Positions 1 through 7,229 of a stretch of DNA of 64,000 nucleotides are shown one piece after another. The stretch is from an uncultured Pseudomonadales bacterium. GTDB lineage: Bacteria; Pseudomonadota; Gammaproteobacteria; Pseudomonadales; Azotimanducaceae. The position numbers and the translations under genes were made by a program. Every line of letters begins with the position of its first letter. Position 1 is the first letter of the stretch. The stretch covers positions 2,943,046 to 3,007,045 of the forward strand of contig OY282379.1 in assembly GCA_958295875.1 (NCBI GenBank). The letters run 5' to 3'. The notes under the pieces were generated by a model. That model saw only the letters and a list, made by a program, of their open reading frames with translations. It had not been told where the DNA came from and did no database searches.

Positions 1-83
1 AGCGCGTGTACCCGGTTAGGGCCGCTGTCGTAGCGCCTGCCGACGCCTTTCATGCGCACCACTGGCGGGGCAGTGTTGGTCAT
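1..83 (-). CDS. ABC transporter ATP-binding protein, N-terminal fragment (cut by window edge)
   Basis: Only the first 27 codons are present, reading MTNTAPPVVRMKGVGRRYDS and onward before the window ends. The pattern 'V-x-M-K-G-V-G-R-R-Y-x-S-G' is the usual opening strand of MacB/LolD-type ABC ATPases. The ATG overlaps the stop of the upstream HlyD-family gene (ATGA), so the two are translationally coupled. HlyD-type adaptor plus MacB-type ATPase is the standard pairing of a tripartite or macrolide-type exporter. No Walker motif lies inside the fragment, so the call rests on this short start and on context. Confidence 0.6.
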   Translation of the reverse strand, partial: MTNTAPPVVRMKGVGRRYDSGPNRVHA

Positions 84-1285
84 GTCGGCAGCTTGCCTGT
101 GTCGGCGTCCGCCTCCGCTTGGCGGATTTCCACCGCGTCGCCGTCGCGCAAGTTCCTGAGCGTGCGGCTGGGGCCGACGACAACCCGCTGGGTGGGCTTG
201 ATGCCCGCGACGATCTCCTGCCAAGCGTCGTCTGAGCGGCCTGTTTGCACTTCGACCTTGCGCGCCACGCCGTCTTCCGCCACGTAGACGTACTGTGTGG
301 CCGCCGCGTCCGGCGCTTCCTCGGCCACGATTGCGCCGATGGGCAGGGCGAGCGTTTCGTCTGCGTCAGCGGTGAATATCTCGGCGCGGCACGACATGCC
401 GGGCCGCAAACGGATGCCGTGCGTCTCGGCGATCCGCACTCGCACCAGGAAGGACAGGCCACGCCGCTCCCGATGGCGCCGTGCCGTGTTGGCGACGAAC
501 TCCACCACGCCGGTGAGCGGTTGCTGGGGGTACGCGATGGCGACGATTTCCGCGCTCTGGCCAGTGCTCACGTTGGCGACGTCCGCTTCGTCCACATGCA
601 CTTCCGTGACGACCCGCGACGGGTCTGCGATGGTCATGAGCTGGCTGCCGGGAATGTTCGTGGCACTGGCGATGGCGGTCTCTCCCATCTCGATGTCCAA
701 GGCGGTCACCACGCCGTCGATGGGCGCGCGCAGGCGGGTTTTCTCGAGTTGTTCGATGGATTGGTGCAACTGTGCGCGGGCCTGGGCCAGCCGTTCCTTG
801 GCGGAACGCAAATCGATGCGGGCGGCTTCCAGTTCGTGCCTCGCAGCCTCAAAGGAGTGCTCATCCAGCAGCTTGCGGGCATGCAGAAGCGCGTTGCGGT
901 CGTCACGTCGCTCTAGGTTGGCAATGCGCAACGCCGTGCGGTCGATGTTGATCTCCTCCAAGCGCATCGCCGCGCGGTTCTGCTCCACCAGCGCCGCGTA
1001 CGCTTCGTTGTCGATGGCGAGCACCAACTCGCCGGCGCTCACCCGTTGCCCCTCTTCCACATGCACGGCCTCTACCCGGCCCACCACTTCGCTGGTGAGG
1101 TTCACCTCTTCCTCATGGGCGAGTTCGCCAGAAGCCAGGATGGATGGCTGGATGACGCGCAGGGCGGCAGCCTCGGTGTCCACCAACACCGGGTTTGTCC
1201 CGTTGACGGCGCCGCTGACGAGCGGCACGGCCAACGCCATGACGCCAACGACGGTGATGGCGGCGAGGACTTTGTTTCGGTGCAT
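80..1285 (-). CDS. HlyD/RND-type periplasmic adaptor subunit of an ABC exporter
   Basis: A 401-residue membrane fusion protein. Residues about 5-25 form a single N-terminal membrane anchor. A first biotinyl-lipoyl half-motif lies near 68-92 (GRVEAVHVEEGQRVSAGELV), followed by a long charged alpha-helical hairpin (about 100-190, rich in A/E/R/L heptads). The second lipoyl half follows (LRAPIDGVVTALDIEMGETA), then beta-barrel and membrane-proximal domains. This order is the classic MacA/HlyD layout. It would bridge the inner-membrane ABC transporter, whose ATPase begins in the overlapping downstream gene, to an outer-membrane channel. The substrate cannot be told from the sequence. It sits 36 bases after the membrane-protein gene at 1322-1909, probably in one operon. 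Confidence 0.88.
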   Translation of the reverse strand: MHRNKVLAAITVVGVMALAVPLVSGAVNGTNPVLVDTEAAALRVIQPSILASGELAHEEEVNLTSEVVGRVEAVHVEEGQRVSAGELVLAIDNEAYAALVEQNRAAMRLEEINIDRTALRIANLERRDDRNALLHARKLLDEHSFEAARHELEAARIDLRSAKERLAQARAQLHQSIEQLEKTRLRAPIDGVVTALDIEMGETAIASATNIPGSQLMTIADPSRVVTEVHVDEADVANVSTGQSAEIVAIAYPQQPLTGVVEFVANTARRHRERRGLSFLVRVRIAETHGIRLRPGMSCRAEIFTADADETLALPIGAIVAEEAPDAAATQYVYVAEDGVARKVEVQTGRSDDAWQEIVAGIKPTQRVVVGPSRTLRNLRDGDAVEIRQAEADADTGKLPT

Positions 1286-1321
1286 GGCTTGTCGTCTCCG
1301 TGGTTTGGTTCCGGCGTCGCG

Positions 1322-1909
1322 CTAGCCTTGATGGAGCGCGGTGAGACGGACGATCGCGACGCTGATGAGCGACACGGTCGCGCTGGCGAACGCGACCGAG
1401 ATCAGCGCGTTGACCCAAGCGCAGCACCGTGCCAACAACAGGAACAGGGCCACCAGACAGAGCCCCGCCGCAACGTATTGCGCCTCGCTGGCCCATGGGA
1501 CGCCCAGCAGCTCGTCGACATCGATGGACGCGCCCTTGGACGCGAGCAGCTCCTCGAGAGAGAAGCTGCGCGGCGGGTGCCACGCCACCGAGCCAACCAT
1601 GAACCAAGCGTGGATGGCCAACACCCAAAACGCTGCCGCCACCCGTCGAGCGATTGCCTTGGCTGCGATCGTCTCTCCCAGCCATCTGAGCATGAGGCCG
1701 CAGGCGAAGCCGAAGACCGTGACGCTCGCCAGCGTGAAGCCGGCATTGGCGGCCGCGCCGATGTACGCCATCAACTTCGCATGAACTTGCAACGGGGCAG
1801 GCGTGACTTCGCCGAGCAAGTTTTGCAGCGTGATGGCGGTTGACGTGCAGTAAGCCGCCAACCAAACGGCTGCGACGAACAACGGATGCGTGGCGAAGGA
1901 GCGATTCAT
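1322..1909 (-). CDS. polytopic membrane protein of the SpoIIM/ABC-exporter cluster (Yip1-like)
   Basis: A 195-residue hydrophobic protein starting MNRSFATHPLFVAAVWLAAY. About five membrane-spanning segments are visible: near residues 8-27, 43-65, 80-100, 135-155 and 158-185. The loop after the third segment carries a polar stretch (SFSLEELLASKGASIDVDEL). The ATG overlaps the stop of the SpoIIM-like gene (ATGA), and the HlyD-type adaptor follows. Small Yip1-like membrane proteins are often found between SpoIIM-like genes and ABC exporters in Gammaproteobacteria, which is the basis of the family suggestion. No catalytic motif is visible. The protein could be an accessory membrane subunit of the exporter; its real function is unknown. 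Confidence 0.7.
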   Translation of the reverse strand: MNRSFATHPLFVAAVWLAAYCTSTAITLQNLLGEVTPAPLQVHAKLMAYIGAAANAGFTLASVTVFGFACGLMLRWLGETIAAKAIARRVAAAFWVLAIHAWFMVGSVAWHPPRSFSLEELLASKGASIDVDELLGVPWASEAQYVAAGLCLVALFLLLARCCAWVNALISVAFASATVSLISVAIVRLTALHQG

Positions 1910-2478
1910 GGCAGCAACGCCGCTCTCGCCAACGGCACTGTCAGGTAACCCTCGATGGTGGCGGCGACAGCCAACAGTGGCACGCCGACGAGGGCCGTGC
2001 GCCAAATGCGGCGCGCGTGGGGCAGCCGCTTGCCCGCGGCCCACGCTAACGCGGCGGCCGGCCCCTGAAAGCCGATGGCTGCGGCGAGCAACAGCAGCGA
2101 CAGTTCCAAGATGCCGTGGGGCGCCACGAGCCACACTGCCGCGCTCATGGGTGCGCCGGCTGCGCTCGCGAAGCCAAACATCTGCCCAAGCATGAAACCG
2201 TTGAAGGCCACCGTGAACACGGTGGTCAAGCCGCCAGAGACCAGCCCGGCGAGCAGCAACAGGTAGACGGCGAGATTGTGGGCGAAGATGCCGATGGATA
2301 GCTGGGTGCGATTCTCGGTGGTCTCGGCTTCTTCTAGGAACGCCTGTGCCGAGATGGGTTGCGCTGCCTCGTCGGCGAGGTTGGCGTACTGCTGGGCGAA
2401 CCCAGATCCGCCGACTGCGGCGGCGGCCGCCAATGCCAACGCGATGGCTAGGTTGCGAATCCAAATTGCGATCGGCAT
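1906..2478 (-). CDS. SpoIIM-like integral membrane protein (DUF95 family)
   Basis: A 190-residue protein from the start MPIAIWIRNLAIALALAAAA. It has an N-terminal membrane helix, a soluble loop (about 30-60), then three to four further helices. A central segment reads FNGFMLGQMFGFASAAG and is followed by APHGILELSLLLLAAAIG; the pair 'HGxxE' after a small-residue-rich helix is the signature of stage II sporulation protein M relatives. An in-frame opening extends upstream to 2727, but that stretch is basic and low-complexity, and its duplicate at 4597-4900 has no matching start. I therefore prefer 2478, where a GAGG box lies about 10 bases upstream. The 5' end of this gene was copied into the tandem duplicate next door. 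Confidence 0.75.
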   Translation of the reverse strand: MPIAIWIRNLAIALALAAAAAVGGSGFAQQYANLADEAAQPISAQAFLEEAETTENRTQLSIGIFAHNLAVYLLLLAGLVSGGLTTVFTVAFNGFMLGQMFGFASAAGAPMSAAVWLVAPHGILELSLLLLAAAIGFQGPAAALAWAAGKRLPHARRIWRTALVGVPLLAVAATIEGYLTVPLARAALLP

Positions 2479-2757
2479 GGCTACGGGCCTCGGACACTTG
2501 GTGGTGGATGCCGCCGTGCTGGACCAACGGCGGCTCGCGCTTGTGCAGGGTCGCTGAGTGGGTGCGGAGGCCGCGGCTGGGTCGGCGGCGCAGCCCCGAG
2601 TGCGCCAACGGATGCGCCAGAGCGTGTTTGCGGCTCGGCCAAGTTCCCGCGCCGCCGCACTGCCAGCCAACCGGTGGCGAAGCCAGCCCGGTGCAGACGG
2701 CAGCGCGACGGTGGGGGACATGGCCACTAGCCTACGAAAACAGGGTTGTGCCGCTGG
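2479..2757. other. gene-free block conserved in both duplicate copies
   Basis: This stretch lies between the SpoIIM-like start and the end of the small-protein gene. I see no convincing gene in it. It matches 4597-4900 almost base for base with scattered substitutions and small indels, including the shared core GTTTGCGGCTCGGCCAAGTT. The two copies break each other's reading frames, which argues against coding. Confidence 0.6.
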
Positions 2758-3090
2758 CTACAAGGCGCCAAAGGTGACGCCGACGCTTGCCCCGACGAAC
2801 GTCCCGGCAGGGCCGGCGCTGCTGCCGAGGACGGCGCCGATGGTTCCCCCGATCGACGCCATGGCGCCTTCCGTGATCGCAGTGAAGTTGTCGTAGGTGA
2901 TGTACCGGGACATACGGCGGCCACCCCAGCCCCACAGCCGCGGTGCGAGCCAGCGACCGTACTGGGCCTCTTGAACGACCACGGCGCTCGCGCTGGGCGC
3001 CACCTCGGCCTCTGGCGCTTCTTGCACCGTCAAGCCCCAGGACGAAACGGCAAGCCCGAGAACGGCTGCCAGTGCCATCAACTTCTTCAT
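2758..3090 (-). CDS. small secreted glycine-rich protein, paralog A
   Basis: A 110-residue protein beginning MKKLMALAAVLGLAVSSWGL, a clear signal peptide. A strong AAGGAG ribosome-binding site sits nine bases before the ATG, which supports the gene. The middle holds a Trp/Arg-rich patch (GRWLAPRLWGWGGRRMSRYI). The C-terminal third is a small-residue hydrophobic run with GxxxG spacing (GGTIGAVLGSSAG and onward, ending VTFGAL). It is a paralog of 4901-5236, with near-identical signal peptide and middle but a diverged tail. The glycine-zipper tail resembles class II bacteriocins and membrane-inserting Gly-zipper proteins, but there is no leader-cleavage double glycine and no adjacent modification or immunity gene. 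Function unknown. Confidence 0.7.
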   Translation of the reverse strand: MKKLMALAAVLGLAVSSWGLTVQEAPEAEVAPSASAVVVQEAQYGRWLAPRLWGWGGRRMSRYITYDNFTAITEGAMASIGGTIGAVLGSSAGPAGTFVGASVGVTFGAL

Positions 3091-3280
3091 CGTTGTTTCT
3101 CCTTTCGGTGAGTTGTTGAAGTGATGGAAATCGTAGGCGGGGGAGAGGCCATCCAAAACGGCGGAAGTCTCAGAAATGCGTGCGATTTCTCTCCATGTGG
3201 GAGTCGCGACATGTCCCATGCGATGTAAGCGGATGCCGATGTCGACCGAGGGGCTTGGGCTTCGCGGAGCAGCCAGTCGT

Positions 3281-3380
3281 CCGATGGAGGGCGTCCAGCG
3301 CAGCGGCGGTGGCACCGTGCTTGGGCACTCCTTGAAGGGGGTGATGGGTCCCGCTGCAGTCCACGCCGTTGCGTGCCCAC
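3281..3380 (-). pseudogene. fragment of the PQQ sugar-dehydrogenase gene left by the duplication
   Basis: On the minus strand this stretch translates to pieces such as ITPFKECPSTVPPPLRWTPS, matching residues of about 258-283 in the intact dehydrogenase at 5547-6629 (ITPFKEYPGTVAPLLHWTPS). There is no start, no flanking dehydrogenase sequence and no continuation. It is the distal edge of copy A of the tandem duplication. Confidence 0.7.
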
Positions 3381-3411
3381 GGGCGGCCGCCAATGCCAAC
3401 GAGATGGCTAG

Positions 3412-4592
3412 GGAAGGTCTGAACAAGCGCCGGCGGTGCTGCGACAATGGGCGTGTTGACCGTTGGGAGAGGCGTTCGATGACCGAAGCGACCCAGGCGA
3501 CGTTCGCGGAGTTGGAGTACAGGGCGAAGAAGCGGAAGACGCGGCGGGAGAAGTTCCTGGAGCGGATGGACGGGCTGGTTCCGTGGAAGGAGCTGGAGGA
3601 TGCGGTCCGTCCGCACTACCCGAAGGCGGGCCGCGGCCGCCGGCCGTATGCGCTGTCGTCGATGCTGCGGGTGCATTGCGTGCAGCTGTTCCACAACCTG
3701 AGCGATCCGGCGATGGAGGACATGCTCTACGAGGTCGAGTCGGCGCGTCGGTTCGCGGGCCTGAAGCTGTCGGCGCTGCCGGACGAGACGACGATCCTGA
3801 ACTTCCGCCATCTGCTGGAGAGGCACGGCCTGGGGGAGAGGCTGCTGTCGGCGATCAACGCGAGCTTGGCGTCGCGGGGCCTGAGGCTGCGGGAGGGGAC
3901 GGTGGTGGACGCGAGCATCGTGGAGGCGCCGTCGTCGACGAAGAACCGTTCGGGGAAGCGGGATCCGGAGATGCGGCAGGCGAGGAAGGGGAACCAGTGG
4001 CACTTCGGGATGAAGATGCACGTTGGCGCCGACGCGGAGACGGGTGTGGCGCACAGCTTCGCGGCGACGTCGGCGAGCGAGTCGGACGTGGCGCACGCGC
4101 GCCGCCTCCTGCACGGCGGCGAGAAGCGCGTCTGGGCGGACGCGGGCTACCGGGGCGTGGAGAAGCGCCCGGAGAACCGGGGCCGGGGCGTGGACTGGCG
4201 GGTGGCGATGCGGCCGGGCCTGCGGCGGCAGCTGGAGGCCGGTGGCGGGGAGGCGCTGCGGGAGAAGGAGAAGGCGTCGGTCCGCGCCAAGGCGGAGCAT
4301 CTGTTCTTCTATGTGAAGCGGATGTTCGGCTACGGCAAGGTTCGCTACCGCGGGCTGCGCAAGAATGCGCAGCGGATCGCGCTGCTGCTGGGCTTCGCCA
4401 ACCTGCTGATCGCCGAGCGGAGGCTGGCCGCCTGAGCGCGGCGCCCGCGCGCCCGGAAGGCGGGGAAAACGCCGGAAACGGCGTCGAAACGGCGGAATCG
4501 CGCCACATTCGCGGCGGTTCCGCGCCCAAGGCGCTGTCGAACCCGCCTTCGCCGACCGCCAGCCGTCGATCGGCGCACTGTTCAGACCTTCC
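3412..4592 (+). mobile_element. IS5-family insertion sequence, copy 1 (1181 bp)
   Basis: The element starts GGAAGGTCTGAACA and ends with its inverted complement TGTTCAGACCTTCC. It is flanked on both sides by CTAG (3408-3411 and 4593-4596). Removing the element and one CTAG restores the sequence of copy A of the duplication (GATGGCTAGGTTGCGAATCC at about 2443-2462), which gives direct proof of the insertion point. A CTAG duplication fits the YTAR target preference known for the IS5 subgroup. It encodes a single full-length transposase. A second copy of the same length lies at 18087-19267. Confidence 0.93.
3479..4435 (+). CDS. IS5-family transposase (DDE), copy 1
   Basis: A 318-residue transposase starting MTEATQATFAELEY. 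It carries the IS5/IS1182-like N-terminal DUF772 region (RRPYALSSMLRVHCVQLFHN and DETTILNFRHLLERH). The DDE catalytic triad is visible as D144 (VVDASIVEAP), D221 (WADAGYRG) and E273 in KAEHLFFYVKRMFGYGKVRY, the Y-R-E-K type region of the IS4/IS5 superfamily. It lies inside intact terminal inverted repeats and has no frameshift, so it may be active. It differs from the copy at 18244-19200 at a modest number of residues (for example F71/Y and L275/P), showing that the two insertions are not from a very recent burst. Confidence 0.93.
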   Translation: MTEATQATFAELEYRAKKRKTRREKFLERMDGLVPWKELEDAVRPHYPKAGRGRRPYALSSMLRVHCVQLFHNLSDPAMEDMLYEVESARRFAGLKLSALPDETTILNFRHLLERHGLGERLLSAINASLASRGLRLREGTVVDASIVEAPSSTKNRSGKRDPEMRQARKGNQWHFGMKMHVGADAETGVAHSFAATSASESDVAHARRLLHGGEKRVWADAGYRGVEKRPENRGRGVDWRVAMRPGLRRQLEAGGGEALREKEKASVRAKAEHLFFYVKRMFGYGKVRYRGLRKNAQRIALLLGFANLLIAERRLAA

Positions 4593-4596
4593 CTAG

Positions 4597-4900
4597 GTTG
4601 CGAATCCAAGTTGCGATGGGTTGGCTATGGGCCTCGGACGCTTGGTGGTGAATGCGTCGGTGCTGGACCAAGTGCGGCTCGCGCTCGGTCAAGCTCGCTG
4701 AGTGGGCGCGGAGGGTGAGGCTGGGTCGACGGTGCAGCCCAAGCGGGCTAACGGATGCGCCAGCGCGCGTTTGCGGCTCGGCCAAGTTCCCCCGCCGCCG
4801 CGCCGCCAGCCAACCGGTGCCGAAGCCAGCCCGGTGTAGACGGCAGCGCGACGGTAGGGGACAAGGCCGTTAGCCCCTCAGAGCCAAGTCGCGCCGGTGG
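4597..4900. other. gene-free conserved block, copy B
   Basis: This is the copy B equivalent of 2452-2757. I see no gene. It separates the IS element from the end of the second small-protein gene. Several short exact matches to copy A (for example GGATGCGCCAG and CAGCCAACCGGTG) persist despite many substitutions. Confidence 0.6.
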
Positions 4901-5236
4901 CTACCAGCCGCCAAGGCCGCCGCCGATGCCGGCCCCGATGATGGTGCCGACACCAGGGCTGAGGCTGCTGCCGAGGATGCCGCCGATGGTTCCCCCGATC
5001 GAGGCCATGGCGCCTTCCGTGAGCGCACTGAAGTTGTCGTAGGTGATGTACCGAGACAGACGGCGACCACCCCAACCCCACACCCGCGGTGCGAGCCAGC
5101 TGCCGAACTGGGCCTCCTGAGCGACCACCGCGCCCACGCTGGGCACCACTTGGGCCTCCGGCGCTTCTTGCACCGTCAAGCCCCAGGACGAGACGGCAAG
5201 CCCGAGAACGGCTGCCAGTGCCATCAACTTCTTCAT
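4901..5236 (-). CDS. small secreted glycine-rich protein, paralog B
   Basis: A 111-residue paralog of 2758-3090 with the same signal peptide (MKKLMALAAVLGLAVSSWGL) and an AAGGAG ribosome-binding site. The Trp-rich middle (APRVWGWGGRRLSRYITYDN) and the segment TEGAMASIGGTIGG are conserved. The tail is even richer in glycine than in paralog A (GVGTIIGAGIGGGLGGW), forming a string of GxxxG and GG steps compatible with helix packing in a membrane or oligomer. The processed protein would be about 90 residues and exported by Sec. No cysteine is present. Function unknown; the nearest intact neighbour is the sugar dehydrogenase upstream. Confidence 0.72.
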   Translation of the reverse strand: MKKLMALAAVLGLAVSSWGLTVQEAPEAQVVPSVGAVVAQEAQFGSWLAPRVWGWGGRRLSRYITYDNFSALTEGAMASIGGTIGGILGSSLSPGVGTIIGAGIGGGLGGW

Positions 5237-5546
5237 CGTGTTTTCTCCTTTCGGTGAGTTGTTGAAGTGATGGAAATCGTAGGCGTGGGAGGGGCCGTCC
5301 AAAACGGCGGAAGTCTTGGAATTGCGTGAGATTTCTCTCTGTGTGGGCGTCGCGACGTGTCCGCCGCGATGTAAGCGGATGCCGATGCGGGTTGAGGGCT
5401 GGCGGCTTGCGAGCGCGGCCACGCGGCACAATGCGGGCACGGTCCGGGACTGCGGCGTGCGTTGTTGCCGTTGGCGGAGAACCGGCGACGGGAACGGGAG
5501 GGAGGAAGGGTCGGCGATGCCGGCGCCGAGCAGCGCCCGCCAGCGG
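5237..5546. other. intergenic region upstream of small-protein paralog B
   Basis: About 310 bases between the sugar-dehydrogenase stop and the small-protein start. The part nearest the small gene (about 5237-5395) is conserved with the region before paralog A (3091-3250), including the ribosome-binding site and the string TGTAAGCGGATGCCGATG, so it probably holds the shared promoter. The remainder is unique. I see no gene here. Confidence 0.5.
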
Positions 5547-6629
5547 CTATGCCGGGTCCACGCGGATCAAGCGGCCTTGCTGGGAGTCTGTCAAGATGAA
5601 CAAGCGCCCGGCGGGCCCCTGCCGCACATCGCGGATGCGCTCGCCGATTTCCTCGAACATGGGCACACGCGCCTTCACCTCGCCGCTTTCCATGTCCAAC
5701 CTTTCGACATTGTTGAAGACGAGCGACGTGACGAAGAGGTCTCCGCGCCATGCCGGAAACGCTTCGCCGTCGTAGTGCGCCATGCCGGCCGGGGCGATGG
5801 AAGGCGTCCAGTGCAGCAGTGGCGCCACCGTGCCGGGGTACTCCTTGAAGGGGGTGATGACTGCGCCGTTGTAATCGATGCCGTGGGTGGCCACCGGCCA
5901 GCCATAGTTCGCGCCGGCCGCCAAGACGTTCAATTCGTCGCCGCCGCGCGGGCCGTGCTCGTGAAGGTAGACAGCGCCGCTGCCGGCATCGAGCGCCAGC
6001 CCCTGCGGGTTGCGATGGCCGTAGCTCCAGATCGCGTCCAAGGCCCCGCCTTGGCCGACGAACGGGTTGTCTGCCGGCGTCGAGCCATCGTCGTTCAGGC
6101 GCACCACCTTGCCGAGCAGACTGTCCAGCCGCTGCGCCGCCTCGCGGTGTACGAACCCGTCCCCGGTGGTCAAGAGCAGCGTGCCGTCGGGCAGAAACAG
6201 CAGCCGCCCGCCGTAGTGAACCGGCGTTTCCTTCGTTGGCGTCACCGTGAAGAGGGGCGTCAAGTCCGTGAGGCGGCTGCCGTCGAAACGCGCCCGTGCC
6301 AAGCGCGTGGCGTTTGCCTCTGGCGTGCCGTGCGCGTAGGTGAGGTAGAGCAGGCGGTTTTCCGCAAAGCGCGGATGCGGCGCCACGTCGAAGAGCCCGC
6401 CCTGGCTGCGTGCGTACACTGGCGGCACCCCGGCAACCGGCTCTGGGAGCAACGCTCCATCCCGCACCACGCGCAGGTCGCCGCCACGTTCCGTCACCAG
6501 CATGTCGCCGTTGTCCAAGAAGGCGATGCACCAAGGATGCGCCAAGCCCTCGGCCACCGTCTCAAGCTGGTAGGCGCCGCCGGCGGGAAGCGTTGCGGCG
6601 AGCAGGGCAAGCGTTAGGGCAAAGCGCAT
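5547..6629 (-). CDS. PQQ-dependent soluble aldose sugar dehydrogenase (YliI/Asd-type)
   Basis: A 360-residue periplasmic protein with signal peptide MRFALTLALLAATLPAGGAY. The beta-propeller motifs of the glucose/sorbosone dehydrogenase family are present: GLAHPWCIAFLDNGDMLVTE, QGGLFDVAPHPRF, KETPVHYGGRLLFLPDGTL, IWSYGHRNPQGLALD, LHEHGPRGGDELN and ITPFKEYPGTVAPLLHWTPS. The conserved His of VHYGGR and Arg of GHRNPQG correspond to the PQQ-site residues in the family. It would oxidise aldoses at C1 and pass electrons to a quinone or cytochrome. No PQQ synthesis genes are in the window, so the cofactor must come from elsewhere. Part of this gene was copied into the duplication at 3281-3380. Confidence 0.87.
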   Translation of the reverse strand: MRFALTLALLAATLPAGGAYQLETVAEGLAHPWCIAFLDNGDMLVTERGGDLRVVRDGALLPEPVAGVPPVYARSQGGLFDVAPHPRFAENRLLYLTYAHGTPEANATRLARARFDGSRLTDLTPLFTVTPTKETPVHYGGRLLFLPDGTLLLTTGDGFVHREAAQRLDSLLGKVVRLNDDGSTPADNPFVGQGGALDAIWSYGHRNPQGLALDAGSGAVYLHEHGPRGGDELNVLAAGANYGWPVATHGIDYNGAVITPFKEYPGTVAPLLHWTPSIAPAGMAHYDGEAFPAWRGDLFVTSLVFNNVERLDMESGEVKARVPMFEEIGERIRDVRQGPAGRLFILTDSQQGRLIRVDPA

Positions 6630-6660
6630 GGTGTGAGACGCCGGGCGGGGGATCGTGGAC

Positions 6661-6666
6661 TATCAT
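6661..6666 (+). promoter_or_regulatory. possible -10 element (TATCAT) for the 6675 gene
   Basis: TATCAT lies only nine bases before the ATG at 6675, in the 45-base gap between divergent genes. If used, the transcript would start at or next to the ATG, giving a leaderless message; no ribosome-binding site is visible. No good -35 box is seen, so this is tentative. Confidence 0.3.
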
Positions 6667-6674
6667 AGCGCCGC

Positions 6675-7130
6675 ATGGGGTGGATTCGGCAGCTTCTCGC
6701 CTTTGCGCTCGCGGTGGCCGCGACGGCGTTGCTCGGCACCCTCGCCTCAACCCACTTTGTGCTTGCCGGCCTCGTGGACCTCAACGTGGAGCTGCCGCTC
6801 AGCGCGCGGCTGTTCTCCCACGGGCACGACATCGTCGGCATGGGCCCCGTGCTGGCGCTCGTGGCGGCGGCCGGTTTTGTCATCGCGTTTCCCGTTGCCG
6901 CGCTGGCTCGGCGCTTCCTGCCCCGCTGGCGCGCGGTGGGCTATCCGCTGGCCGGCGCCGCGGCGATGTTGGCCGCCTTGCTGTTAATGGAATCGGTGCT
7001 CGGCTTGATGCCCGTGGCGGGTGCCCGCGGCGCGGCGGGCTTGGTGATGCAGGGGGTGGCTGGCGCAGTGGGCGGCTATGTGTTCGCAGCCGTGGCCAGT
7101 GGCGGGCGTGGCCAAGCAGCGTCTCTTTGA
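6675..7130 (+). CDS. small integral membrane protein, unknown function
   Basis: A 151-residue protein (MGWIRQLLAFALAVAATALL) with four predicted membrane helices near residues 5-25, 55-76, 92-112 and 120-142. A periplasmic loop follows the first helix (NVELPLSARLFSHGHDIVGM). The reading frame is free of breaks and its composition suits a membrane protein. It is divergent from the sugar dehydrogenase and precedes the SMP-30-like gene. I do not recognise a family. Confidence 0.65.
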   Translation: MGWIRQLLAFALAVAATALLGTLASTHFVLAGLVDLNVELPLSARLFSHGHDIVGMGPVLALVAAAGFVIAFPVAALARRFLPRWRAVGYPLAGAAAMLAALLLMESVLGLMPVAGARGAAGLVMQGVAGAVGGYVFAAVASGGRGQAASL

Positions 7131-7229
7131 CGACGCGACCGGTGCCCCGATAGGTCGGCGGCGCTGCGGCGTTAGGCGCATGGCCGCGCGGCCTTTGGCG
7201 CTACAATCTTCGTTTACAGGTTGCGCGGG

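Larger units (their letters stand above)
2422..3381. repeat. tandem duplication, copy A
   Basis: About 960 bases running from inside the SpoIIM-like gene, through a non-coding block and the small-protein gene at 2758-3090, to a fragment of the sugar-dehydrogenase gene. The sequence starting at 2422 recurs at 3382 and resumes at 4597 after the inserted IS element. The two copies are diverged, roughly 80-85 percent identical by eye, so this is not recent. Copy A lacks about 390 bases that are present in copy B (about 5395-5785) and ends where copy B begins. Confidence 0.8.
3382..5895. repeat. tandem duplication, copy B (interrupted by IS5-family element)
   Basis: Copy B starts with the same bases as copy A (GGCGGCCGCCAATGCCAAC), is broken at the CTAG at 3408-3411 by the IS element, and resumes at 4597. 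It then carries the conserved non-coding block, the second small-protein gene (4901-5236), its upstream region, and runs into the intact sugar-dehydrogenase gene. The right boundary is approximate because identity fades inside that gene. Confidence 0.75.

Noticed and set aside
1906..2727. Longer SpoIIM start giving 273 residues
   Set aside because: The extra 83 residues are basic and low-complexity and the matching region in copy B lacks the start and has frame-breaking indels.
3170..4609. Minus-strand open frame across IS copy 1 (and its mirror at 18025-19410)
   Set aside because: It is antisense to the transposase; it is long only because of third-position GC bias.
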